Shown piece by piece: positions 1 to 12,100 of a stretch of 64,000 nucleotides of DNA (its first letter is position 1; every line of letters starts with the position of its first letter). The stretch is from Rallus limicola. Its lineage: Eukaryota; Chordata; Aves; Gruiformes; Rallidae. A program made the position numbers and the translations under genes. The stretch spans positions 2,604,001-2,668,000 of the forward strand of contig JAKCOZ010000010.1 in assembly GCA_022605955.1 (NCBI GenBank), read 5' to 3'. The notes beneath the pieces are model-generated. The model was not told the DNA's origin, did not search any database, and worked only from the letters and a program-made list of their open reading frames with translations.

Positions 1-3000
1 TTATTTTATGTGTTCTGCTCTTAAAATTAATCATTGGGATATTTTCGGAAAACTGCCTTTACCTATATTAGTCTTAATACAGTTTGTAGAAATGGTGTTC
101 TGCTAGGGCTCCTTCGCTTTCAGTCTGTTTCTTAAACAACAGACTCCTCCTCCCCCCTTTCATCTCACTTCCTCCTGTCCTGAATTAGGTAGTCCTGCAT
201 TAATTCTGCTCAGGGTCAACAATTCAGGATACCAGACAATTTTCTGTTCTCTTGATTTGAGCAAAAGTGTACCATGTTTCCTGTTTTTTCCAGAAAACCT
301 TAAATTTCTTCCTCCCCCTCACACACACATACCTCCCAACTTTGATCCTTTTATCTAAACAATCTACAGTGTTTTCCTAGACTCTTTGCTGTTGAAGTTG
401 CCATAGTTTGTTCTCTTAAAAATCAGTTTTCATGATAAGGTTCTGTCTCTTCTCATGCTGCGATATGCTATACTGTCAACATCTGTAAGCTTCTCTTCTG
501 TTATGCTGGTCTGTTCCCTTCTCTTTTTCTGGATTTCTGCATTGCTCTAGGAGGTTGGCCAATATGGTTTGAAGGAGAACGGGAGAGGAAAGGTAAGCAA
601 TTAAAGAATGACTACAAAACAGTGATAAGTCATCTTATTTACTTTTCCTAGTTCTTCTTTTTCCAGTATTTATCTAGAATCTCACTGTTACAGGGCAGAA
701 AGCCTTAACTCTTTTTGTCTGTGCAACACTTAAGGAGAGGGAGAAAAATAATGGCAGAAGAAATCAGTCTTCTGGTTGGTAAGGAAGGAAAGAACTTTTT
801 TCAGAAACATGAGGAGTAGTAGGTACAGATATTCTGATAGGAACAGAAATAAGTATCTGACAAGATAGGTCTTCAATTATTATAGAATTTTATATGACAA
901 GGGGGTTTCCTTATGTCCCTTACTGGGACTCCTGAAAAATAGTAGTTACCAATGCTTTCAAGAGACCCATTGGTTATATAAAATTCAAAGAAGTTTTGCC
1001 TAAGATAGGAGAGATTCCAAAAAATACTCCTGGAGGAAACCAGCACTTTTTCACACCCTGGCCATTCTCTCTCCTTTCCTTATTGGTTTTTTTTCTTTTC
1101 TTGGTGCCTTGGTGAATGCGTTGTGCTCCCTTCGTATTCTGTAAGTAGCTCCTGCGCCTGTGACCAGTACCGTACTCTGTACTCAGCTTGGCTGGGAAAG
1201 AAATGAAACGACTGGAAGAGAGTGGCTAGTTAAAACTAAAAGAGGTGACATAAGATCAGAAACGGCCTGTGAATCATATAAATGTGATACCTTCCAGACT
1301 CTGTTTGCCTTTGTGTTTAAGAATTCATAGTTTATTCACTAAAAATGAGGATCCAGTTTGGGAATTGGCTTACAATGTAGATCGTAGTGCTTATTCATCA
1401 GCTCACGAGGCTGTTATTGAGGTAATCAATATATAAATACATGAAATATAAGTAAAAACTAGCTGAATTAAGAATATAAAAGTATAATTCCCTTATTGTA
1501 AGCACACTCATAGCTTACCAACTTTTGTAGCTTGCTTATATAATCATGTAAGATTTTCCATGGGGATTCTTTACAAGCGGCTTGCAACAGTTGACCGAAA
1601 TGTGTATTTTTATGTAATCTTTTGAGATTGGGGAAGCAACTTCATGAGTTACCCCTCATCTTCCCACTAAGTTAGTGAGCATGAAGAATCAGGTAAGTAT
1701 TCAAGGATAGGACATCAAGTTTAGAGCAGTGAAAAAAGCCACGAAATCCAAGCAGAAGGTCTCACAAAGTTTGAAGTTGCTAATCAGTCTCAGGTGGTAC
1801 AGTAGCAGAGTCACTTTAGCAGTGATATGCCAGCTTTCCAAAGGATCAGTTGAAGATGCTTTTTCTGTTGATTGTATGTTTCTGAATCACTTTTACTGTA
1901 AATATTTATGAAGCCTGTGATTCTTCTAATTTGGATATTTTAAACATTTTTAGAAATTAATCACGATGTAATAAGCTATTCATTTTTGGTCAGTGCATTG
2001 AAGATTGTGTGTCCTGTTAAACATTTTTTATTTTCAGGTAGTACTGCATACAGAAATTAAAACAATTTAAGACAACTTGCTGAGTATTTTTGAGTGTTAT
2101 TAAAATGTACTTTATTTGCCTTCTTTTGAAAGATTTTACTGTGGTAATCCTTTTTTCAATCTGTTTCTCAGATACTCATTTTGTCATCTTCATTTTTTCT
2201 CTAGTTCTATGCATCTCAACTCTTAATCTTTCACTACTTCTTCAGCTTTCTGCTTCTGTTCATCTCCCTCTAAAAAGAAGGTAGGTAATAGTAAAAGGAA
2301 GAAGAAAAAAAGAAGTGGAGGCTCTGGATTGTATGTAGGGCTTTCCTGGTTTTAAAACTTTTGTGTAAGTCGAGGGTTTGGGTTTTTTTTAAAAGACTGC
2401 ATGGAACACATACTTAGAAGAGTAACTGGAAATAGTTTATAAAGCTTCAAATAAGCTGCAAAGGCTTTATTATTGCATTTAAGATTACTTTTTATTCTAT
2501 ACATGGAAAGGATAGTACTAAAATTTCCATTAGATTGCAGCTCTTGAGTCTCTGCACCATGTACTGTGAGTTATCTATCTATGTGAAGAGTTCCAGTTCC
2601 TATTTTGTATGTACCAGATCAGACATTCAAGCTTCTCTAGTTAATTGGCATTATGAGAGCTTTGCTGTTAACATCTGCTATGCAGTCAATATATAATTGG
2701 AAATATTGCCAGTTACTTAGCTTCTGCTCTCAAAATTATTTTTGACACACAGTATAAAACACTTTGATGTCCTTGGACTGTTTAAGGGTGTGTTTGTTCT
2801 CTCAGATTTCAGCACTGTTTTCCTTAATATGACTTTGTTTTCTTACAGTTTTAAAATTCAGAAATGTGAAATGCAGTGCCACCAGCTTCAAGCGCTGTAG
2901 TAGGGGTTCAGAAAAGTATTCACTGTGCCACAGTATTGGCTTGTTTTATCTGTTAGGGTCATGCATCCTGCTTTAATGCTGAGGTTTTAGTGAATGCTGG

Positions 3001-6000
3001 CTACTAATTACTCCTGAAAAATGCAGTCAGCAGTTTTTAGCTCTTATGTCATTGTTTGTGTGGATTAACTCAGAGGCAGTAGGTTGGAACTCAAGGAGCT
3101 GTTCAGGGTGTCCTTTAGGGAAAGGTTCCAAAGCGGTTTTAATGAACTCTTTAAGGCACATGCCTGTGTGTGGCCTCCACAAGTGCTGCTTAACTTATTT
3201 GGGGTGGATTCTCACTGCTGCATGTTGTAGCTAATGTTACTGTCTTCTAACCTTCTGGTGCTTTTTGTCTCTATTCTGTGATAGAATGCTCAATGATCTT
3301 GCCAACATTTAAGTTCTGGTGATTTTGTTCTACCTTACCGCGCAAGCCTTCTCACTTCTTTACCGGTTTAAACACCTGAGGAAAATATTGGCCTTGTTAA
3401 TTACTATAAGCATTTAAAGTTCTTAACAAATATGCACCATCATTTGAAACTTCAGCTGACTCCACTAAACCTTAGTATGTTACCTTCTGACTTTTAATCT
3501 TTGAATTTAACTACAGAAGATAATGAAGTCAAGGAGAGATTAACAGGGCTTTTGTTGCTGTTCTCATAGAGTGAAGCAATTCGTTTCCTGGGGTATTTGT
3601 TAACTGTAGGTAATGCTTTTAAATAAAGATGGCCTTAATTGGATAGGATCAGTATTCAAACATTTAACATGGTTACATTGCCCAAAACAACAGTGCTAAA
3701 CCTACTTTTTTGCCAAAGTTGTTAGAATATGGATAATGCGATCATTTTTAGGGAAGAAAATAATCTTCAGTTTTTGTAGCAAAATATTCTTTAATTTCTA
3801 GTATGAAAGAGCAGCTTTGTCACTTTTCATTTAAGACACAAGAGGCAACCATTTGGAAAATATGCCTTACAGTGCAGAAGACTTCTTCCTTTAGCAAAAT
3901 ACTCTGTTCTGGTTTTGTTTGTGTGCATGCATTTTGGGTTTTGAGCCGTTACCTGCAGCTGATGAGCTCCAAAAAGAGCGAAACCAGTTAGGTCCTGCAG
4001 TACTGGCTAATTTTTTTCTTCAAGGAGCTTTTGGTGAGGAAGACTGGACAATGTTCCCTGCTGGATAAATAAATTTCAATTGCCTTTTTCAATTTCCCTA
4101 ACACCAAAAGAAGTTTGAGACCATTTTCTTTAAGGCATACAGGTTGTGTTGCCTGTGTCTGCCTGACACTTTCCATTACTTGTGCTAATTACAGTCTCAC
4201 TGACTTTAATCACGAGTTTCAGTAACATTTGTTTTAAAAAAGGGAAGTCTGAAAGATGAGGTTAATGCACAAGTAAAACAAGTAATTATGTTTGTGCTTT
4301 ATAAATTTCAATATTGACATCTTTTTTCACTTACTCCATTTTCAACTTGTGAATAAAATATTATCAGACTCCGAGTGTACACAGCACTGCAGTGCCATTT
4401 TATCCTCATTTCCCCAGAACTTGATGATTTAGCTCTTTGTTGAAAGAGAACGTACTTTTCTTGTCTTTCGGGTTTTGTTTTCTCTTACCTATATCTCTGT
4501 TTTATCTTTTCCTTTGTTTTCTCTGTCTTTCTCTGACAGTTCACTAGCAAGTTCAAGAGGAAGCTAGAGTGGGCAGAAAAGCTGCTGGAATCTTAAGCAT
4601 GAATGATACTTTACTAGAGATGGGCATTAACCCTACGTTCTGTAATGAAGTTATGGTTAGTAACTCAAGTCAGACTGACTGCCTAAAGCTCTGGTTTATT
4701 AATGAGAAGCTTTATTAATGAGAAGGTGACTACACAATCATTATTTTTTTAAGGTCCCCTCGTGTCTGTGTAGCTACACTCTTCACGTGTGTACCTGTGC
4801 TATACAGGAAACTGAACAGCCTACACAAAGCACGAGCTCAGCACCCAGACTAGCACTGTGTTCTGTGGTGGCTACAGGCACTACAGTTCTGTGAAGTATG
4901 ATAAGTGACTTTCACAGCTCAGTGCAGCTGAAGCTCTTCCTTCCTGTAACTCTGCTTTTTCCACACATATTCCCTCCTGCTGCTAGTCATCCAAATATAC
5001 TTCTCCTTATTTTACTCTGCCCTGGCATCTGGCAGGTCCTTCTAAAAGAAGATGATACCTAAAAATGATTTTTTTATGTTCTTATTCTGTTTTAACTTAC
5101 ACTTGTTGAAACCACTTATCTAAATTCCTAGGAGATGAGAAAAAGTAGCTTTCAGCAGGGTTACTGAGAAAAATCAGGTAATGAGAAGATGATTAGTGCC
5201 AGTGCTGGTGTAAAGGCTGCACAGTACTGGTGGAAACAGGGAGAGTTTAAAACAAGATGGGGAAGATCATCTCCTCTTAACAGAAATACCACCATTATTG
5301 CACTGATCCAGCAGTCTGTGGAATTACAGTTTTGAAGTACAGAAAGAAGATTTGTTATCTGGTTATGGCATCCTTCCTGTATAGAATTTATGTGTAAAAT
5401 TGCTATAAGAAGATAATCTTTTGTCAACTTGAGCCCCTCTGTAGCGGAGGAGTGTTGGTAGACGCCATAATCCTCTCAATGTTCCTCTCTGTTTTGGTGT
5501 AGTGAGAAACTGCAATCTGATCTTACAGAGCCAGTGACACTATTATCTCTGAACTGCTTTTTAGTAACTTTTTTGTAACATTCCACTTTCAAATAACATG
5601 ACAATTTTTAGCTGAGTTTATAGCAGCATCATGATTCTATATATTGTTTGTGCTAACAATACTGTCAGGTACTTAGGTATCCATATGGTATCTGCCAGAT
5701 GGTGGTTATCAGAAAGTCACTATGAGTTGTCCCCAAAAAAGGATATATGATGCTGTAAAAGTGACATCAGCCTTTAGAGAAGAATATAAGTCTGTTCTTA
5801 CAGATAGAGTGATGACTCCATCTACACGTTCTGTTTCCATGAGTTCTCTTGTCCCTCATCCATGTTACACAGATGAATAGTTGACAGGATTAGCTTGGAG
5901 CGTAGTAAAGAGGGAAAATCCAAAGTGAATCAGATAAAAATTTGCTTCTGGGATGAGGAATGATGTCTCCTCAGTCTTGGAGAAATTATGTAGTAACTGT

Positions 6001-9000
6001 GATCCTGTGAGGAAAGATCTAAAATTTGACAGAGGATGAGATAAAATGTCTAAATTGTACTTTGCAAGGTTTTGGGCATTGTTTTATGTAAGGCAGACTT
6101 TGAATTTCTTTGAGATGTTCTCAGTAGACCTGTACTTTTTTATTCATGATAACTGAAATTGTAAGTGGCTGGTGTTCATGGAAATCTAACTTACATTTTC
6201 AAGTTAGATTTGTGTTTATTCTAGAGTCATTATTTCAGTGCCACATCTGGTTTGCTCGTGGTTTAAATTCATTTCTGACTGTAAAAAGAAGGAAGTGATG
6301 CTGTTCGTGACAGTATCAGGACTGCCTTCTTTAAAGACTTGTGTCTGACTGCTAGCATATTTCACTAGACAAAAATATATTATCAAAGAGATGATATAAC
6401 TGTGAGACAAGAAAACAGGATTGTCCCACTGTGACTTACATGGCACAAAGAGTAGCTGGCAAGTTGGAACTTGTGATTTGAATTACTACAAAATCATTAG
6501 TAGCATGATACAAAATGAAACATTAAGGCCTGAGGCTTTTCAAATCTAAGTTAAAATGTGACTCTTCCATATTTTGTTACAATAAATAGTTACTTTGGCT
6601 GTTCAGGTTTTCATCAGAACTGTCTCTGCAGGAATGCTAATTCATGCATAGAGAGCAAATCCAAGTTCTGAAGTGCTTAGTCTTAAATCAACATCAGAAA
6701 AGGGGTCAAAGATAGCCGTGAAAATGAAGAACATTTCCAAAGAATCATGTTTTTATTTGGGTACTTAAATAACTTTCAGGAGGAAACAAAATATAAAGTG
6801 GGATTGATTGTGGAATTCTCTGGTTAGTGGGATACATGTGCTTAACAAGTAGCACTTCAGTGAAATAGGTTGAGACTCTGTAATACTGATTTTGGTGTCA
6901 GGATTTAAAATGTCTCTGAAGGTGGGTAGGTAAGGGAAGGGGTGCAGGGAGTGTGGGTTATATCCTGAGGCTGTGTAGCAGAGATGAGACTGCCTCTTTG
7001 TGCTGCTCCCTGTGAACAGAGATATGTTCTGTGCTTGCCTTTCCCTGCTCAGTGTAACTAAACACAAGCAAGCTGCTTAGGAGGAAATCCTCAGCATTCG
7101 GCTGTTCTAGAGATACTGGTATTTTTATGAGTTAGCCACTGGGAGATTTCATCAGCTTGATATTTACTTTGTTTTCTCTGTAACCCTACATAGTTTGGGC
7201 AGGGGAATGTGCTGGAGATAAGGATGCTGCCAAAAGAGATTGACTCAAATTATCTCTGACAAGAAAGCAAGTAGATGAACAAACTCCTGCACTCTAAACA
7301 ATCTCTAAGACAAAATGAAAAATAAAAACATCTATGTGATTCCTGACACATTTGTGTTTTCTTCACTTGAAAAGTAGAACAGTTCCATATATTTGCAGCA
7401 GTGCAAATGTTTACAGAAGTATCCCAAAGATTATTTAGGATACCTGGTTCTCTACAGTGCAGTAAATAGTAATAACTGGCATAGATGAAGAATCTAGTGA
7501 ACTACTGAACATAAGACAGGTCTGCAGGTCTGAGGTCTCTCTCTTTTCTTATGTAGAGGTAGGAGCACATCTGATTTTTCTCTACCAAAGCAAGATTTGA
7601 ATCCTACAATATGTTTGTGAGTTGGTATGACAGTGTTTCTGTTTTCTTCTCTAGATATTGTGTAAAATACAATAATTTTTTTTTAATGATAGGGAAAAGG
7701 AAGGAGATCAGGATCTTTAACATTATGGGGATTATGTTTTGTCACACAAAATAAAAAGATGGGGCTTTGTGTATGGAGGGGTTCCAAATTCCTCTTCTTT
7801 TTCCACAAATCTTTGGGAATTGTCAACTAAACTTTGCAATTTCCACCTCATCGCTTCATCATTTCATGGAGTTCTGGAAAGCTTACATGCAGTATTGATT
7901 TTTTTAAAAAGAAATGTGCTTTTTCAGTGTGGGGAAGACTCTTGTTATTTTGGGCAAGAGTTCTTCAATAGTCTTGAGGTGACTTTGCCCCTCTGCTCTA
8001 GTGAGACCCCACCCGGAGCACTGCATCCAACTGTGGGGTCCCCAGTACAGGAAAGACATAGAGCTGTTGGAGTGAGTCCAGAGGAGGGCTGCAAGGATGG
8101 TCAGGGGTCTGGAGCACCTCTCCTATGAAGACAGGCTGAGTTGGGCTTGTTCAGCCTGGAGAAGAGAAGGCTCCGTGGAGACCTTACAGCAGCCTTCCAG
8201 TACGTAAAGGAGTGGGGGGGGTGGCTACAGGAAGGGTGGAGATGGACTGATGTGACAAGGAGTAATGGTTTTAAACTAAAAGAGGTTAGATGCAGGCTAG
8301 ATATACATGGGAGAGTTTTTATGGTAAGCATGGTGAGGCACTGGTAAGCACGGTGAGTTGCCCAGAGAGGTGGTAGACAGTCCATCCCTGGGAACATTCA
8401 AGCTCAGGTTGGACGGGGCTCTGAGCAATCAAGTGGAGGGCGTCCCTGGTTATTGCAGGGGTGTGGGGCTGCGTGGCATTTAAAGGTCCCTTCCAACCCG
8501 GACTACTCTATGAGTCTCTGTTTCCAGAGGCCTCTAATCCACTCTTTGACTGTGGATTAGAGTCCTCTGAAACAAATCAGCAGAGTGTATGTGTTTTCCT
8601 CCTTCTGTCCTTTAAGATGTATATCAACCAACTGTATCTTTTGGCTGCAGTTTGAGGTTGTTGAGAGCAGGATTTAGCATTTAAGGGATATTGTTCTTGA
8701 GTTAGTTTATTGGTTTTCACACTGTGTATAGGCATGTTATGGCGTGTCTGCATCTGTTCTTTTTCACATAGACTTAAAAATTATTGTCATTAAAAAAACC
8801 CCACATTTTGGAACATCCTACTCTACAGCATGCTGTTTCTAAGTTAGTCCATCAGATCTTTTTACTAGCTTGAATATTTATGTATTTTATTATGAGTGCA
8901 CACAGAACTTGGGTCACCCCGATCTTCTCATTTCCTACTTTCAGTGATTTTTAGTGGTTTTGTTTTAATCCAATCCAAATGGAATAAATAATAACAAAAT

Positions 9001-9084
9001 GTATTAGCTCATTGTAAGTAATTACTGGACTTTTAAATATTTATTCAAATATGGCTTGTAACACTGTTTTTGTTTTGATTTCAG
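1..9084 (+). other. RECK: RECK upstream intron (no RECK exon recognised)
   Basis: Apart from the CR1 at 7985-8521 this stretch shows only AT-rich unique-looking sequence. I looked for the exons of CC1 and CC2 (motifs equivalent to CCELAIALECRQACK and VCRKEYE) and did not find them, so it is most likely a single large intron. A 42-nt segment at 551-592 has good splice-site-like flanks (see findings). A 15-bp tandem repeat TTTATTAATGAGAAG lies at about 4695-4725. Confidence 0.6.
7985..8521 (+). repeat. CR1 LINE fragment
   Basis: 5'-truncated CR1: GTGAGACCCCACCCGGAGCA, then CTGCATCCAACTGTGGGGTC, CAGGCTGAGTTGGGCTTGTT and the 3' AAAGGTCCCTTCCAACCCGG with a degraded ACTCTATGAGTCTC end. It encodes the tail of the CR1 reverse transcriptase ORF, broken by frameshifts. 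Confidence 0.92.
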
Positions 9085-9118
9085 AACGCTCTCTTTAGTT
9101 GTATTAACAGAAATGAAA
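9085..9118 (+). CDS. RECK: RECK exon: end of CC2 knot (34-nt microexon)
   Basis: The acceptor is TTTCAG before 9085 and the donor is GTAAGT at 9119. It encodes [11 protein letters not shown] plus the first base of a Met codon completed in the next exon. This matches the last residues of the second cysteine-knot repeat of RECK (about human 136-146). It is the most 5' exon I could find. The preceding exons (signal peptide, CC1, bulk of CC2) were searched for by eye in 1-9084 and not found. Confidence 0.88.
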
Positions 9119-12100
9119 GTAAGTATGTAATGAACAGTTTGTCTTTCTTGGTTTTCTTTTATATTGTTCTATGCTTTTTTCTCTAAAATGTAAGAAATTC
9201 TGTGGGGGTGCATATACACAAATCATATAGATTTGGTTCCGTAGGAGGGCAAACCACATGCATAACTTTTCTTGCTCAAATGAGAAGGGGATTGGGCTGT
9301 TAATAGAATTTATATCATGTTTTAATTTGTGTGTCTGGGGAAGTTACTGTCATATTTTGACTGTTGTCTAGAAGCTCATCTTTTTCCTTCTGCATTGTTC
9401 ATTTGACAAGGATTAAGGAACAAAATTGAATGCATAGATGAAATATTGCACCATGTAAAATAAAATTAATTCAGTGTCTCAGAATTAATTCTAGTAAAAG
9501 TATAATTAATATAATTGTGTAATTCATATATTAAAAATGGGTGACTCACAATACCTTCTCTATATTTAATGAGTTTTAGGATACGACTCTCTACATATAA
9601 ACAAATAATTATTAATGTTAGGATGTGTAAGGTTGGAAGAGACCTTTCAAGGTCATCTGGTCCAAGCCCCGTGGAGTAAGCAGGGACATCGTCACTAGAT
9701 CAGGTTGCTCAGAGCCCCATCAAGCCTGACCTTGAATATCTCCAGGGGTGGGGCCTCCACCACCCCTCTGGGCAACTTGTTACAGTGATCTACCACCCAC
9801 ATACATATCAAAAATTTTTTTCCTAACATCCAACCTAAATCTCCTCTTTTAAAACCATTACTCCTTGTCCTCTTGCTGCATGCCCTTGTGAACAGTTCTT
9901 TCCCCAGCTTTCTTATAGGTACTGGAAGGCCACTATAAGGTCTCCCCAGAGCCTTCTCTTCTCCAGGCTGAACGGGCCCAGCTCTCTCAGCCTGCCTTCA
10001 TAAGAGAGGTGCTCTAGCCCTTTGATCATTTTTGTGGCCTCCTCTGGACCCACTCCAGTTATTAATAATATTAATCTAATAATTCCGTTTTAGGACAAGC
10101 CTGTTTACTTTAAATAAGAACAGGATAGCTGAAGATAAAATTCAGCTGTCTTGCTGGCATTTGAACTTGAGTTCAAGGCAACTTCAGGGCCTTTTTTCTC
10201 CAGCCAAACAAGCAAATATAATTGGTCCAATTACAGCTATTCCCAGTAGACTGAGGTTATTTTAGTAGAATAGAGAAGAATTTCTCCATACTTTTTTTTT
10301 TTTTCCACAGTAATACCTTGAGCATCATTGTGTGTGGTACAGACATATCTTCATTTCTCTGTGTGGGAACCCATGCTTTTCTGTTGTTTGTTTCCCCAGT
10401 GGGGTCAGTCTGTTGCAGTTATGCAGGTCATCACACAAACTGCCGGGAATACTGTCAAGCCATTTTTCGGACAGACTCCTCTCCTGGTCCTTCACAAATT
10501 AAAGCAGTCGAAAACTACTGTGCATCTATTAGCCCTCAGCTCATACACTGTGTGAACAACTATACACAGTCATATCCAATGAGAAATCCTACAGATAGTA
10601 AGTACAAAAAAAAAAAAATCCTTCTTTACTGAAAGTCACAAAAAGTACTGAGAATGTTTGAGGATTTTATGCACTTCTAACATAAAATGTGTTATTGCAT
10701 AACTAACATATAGAAATGCATTAATACAGTTTATGTTATGGATTTATATAATAACTTCTGTTTGTAGGTGCATTTTTGGTTTTTTATTTATTTTGTAAAT
10801 TCTGCATATTCTTTGGGATTTTTCCCAAAGTTGATTCTGTTTGCGTTTAAAAGAAGCCATGGTATTTGAGATCATCTGGGAGGAGGGGAAGTGTCCTGGT
10901 TTCAGTCAGGATAGAGTTAACTTCATTTGTAGCAGCGGATGGAATGCTGTGTTTGGGAGTTACAATGAAAGCAGTGCTGAGAACACCCTGATGTTTCTAG
11001 TTGCAGTCAGACAGTCAAAGCCAGGACAGGTGACCCAGATGGGCCAAAGAGAGTATTCCATGCCAATTACGTCCTGCCCAGGATAAAGGGGGGCTGATGG
11101 GAGGAAGAAGGGGGGCGGTTCCGGGACGCGAGCGGCCGGGACGCGAGGGTCTTGGGGGACGGTCGGGTTCCGGGCCGGCTCTGGGTGGTGCGGCCTGAGT
11201 TGTGTGGTTGGGTGAGAAACTGCATTGTGTATCAATAGTTTCATATTCTTTTGCTCTAAAGTCCTGTTAGCATTGTTATATTTTATCTTTCTGTTATCTT
11301 AGTAAACTATCCTTATCCCAACCCACAGGCCTCTTAGTTTCTTGGTTTTGGAGTTATTTGCCCCTTCTTTTTCCCTTCCCTTGTTTCCCCCCCTTTCCCT
11401 TTTCTCCTGCTCTTTTACTTTAAGGAGCAGGCAGCTGCGTGGATCTCGGCCCACAGCCGGGGTGAAACCACGACAGGAAACCTCCTTACAGCACTCTTTC
11501 TCTGAGGGCTGTTATGCCACACATCGTGGTGGTGGTGGTTGTATGCTGGATCACTCATTACCCCTTTTATTTGGTTTAACAGGTTTGTATTGCTGTGACA
11601 GAGCAGAAGACTATGCGTGTCAGGCCGCTTGTAAAAGGATTCTTATGTCAATGAAAACAGAGCTTGAAATTGTTGATGGGCTTATAGAAGGCTGTAAAAC
11701 AATGCCTCTCCCACAGGATCCACTCTGGCAATGTTTTCTTGAGAGCTCAAGATCAGTTCACCCAGGAGTCACTGTGCACCCTCCACCTTCAACAGGCCTC
11801 GATGGAGCTAAGCTCCATTGCTGTTCTAAAGCAAATTCTTCCACGTGTAGGTCAGTGTCTCCACCCTCATTTGCAGTCATGAAAATGCTTCAGAAGTTGC
11901 CTCATACCAACCCTTTGCCCAAATCTTGCCACGTATGTCAAAGAGTTGAAAAATACAGGTTTAGGTAGACAGATGAGTGACATAATCTGTCCAATACCTA
12001 ATTTGTATCTCAAAAAAATACTGTTCCATTAGAGGAAAATGTTCCATTAGAGGAAATCACACTTCCTTCACTTTTAGCACAGGCTTATTATAGTAGACAC

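Noticed and set aside
4539..4596. Possible RECK-like exon (FTSKFKRKLEWAEKLL) after CTCTGACAG
   Set aside because: Only a superficial likeness to the CC1-CC2 linker. It lacks cysteines, runs into TAA and has no donor.
11342..11968. 208-codon + frame as an independent gene
   Set aside because: It is the RECK CC4 exon plus open flanking intron and LTR sequence. Its first codon is TTG, not ATG.
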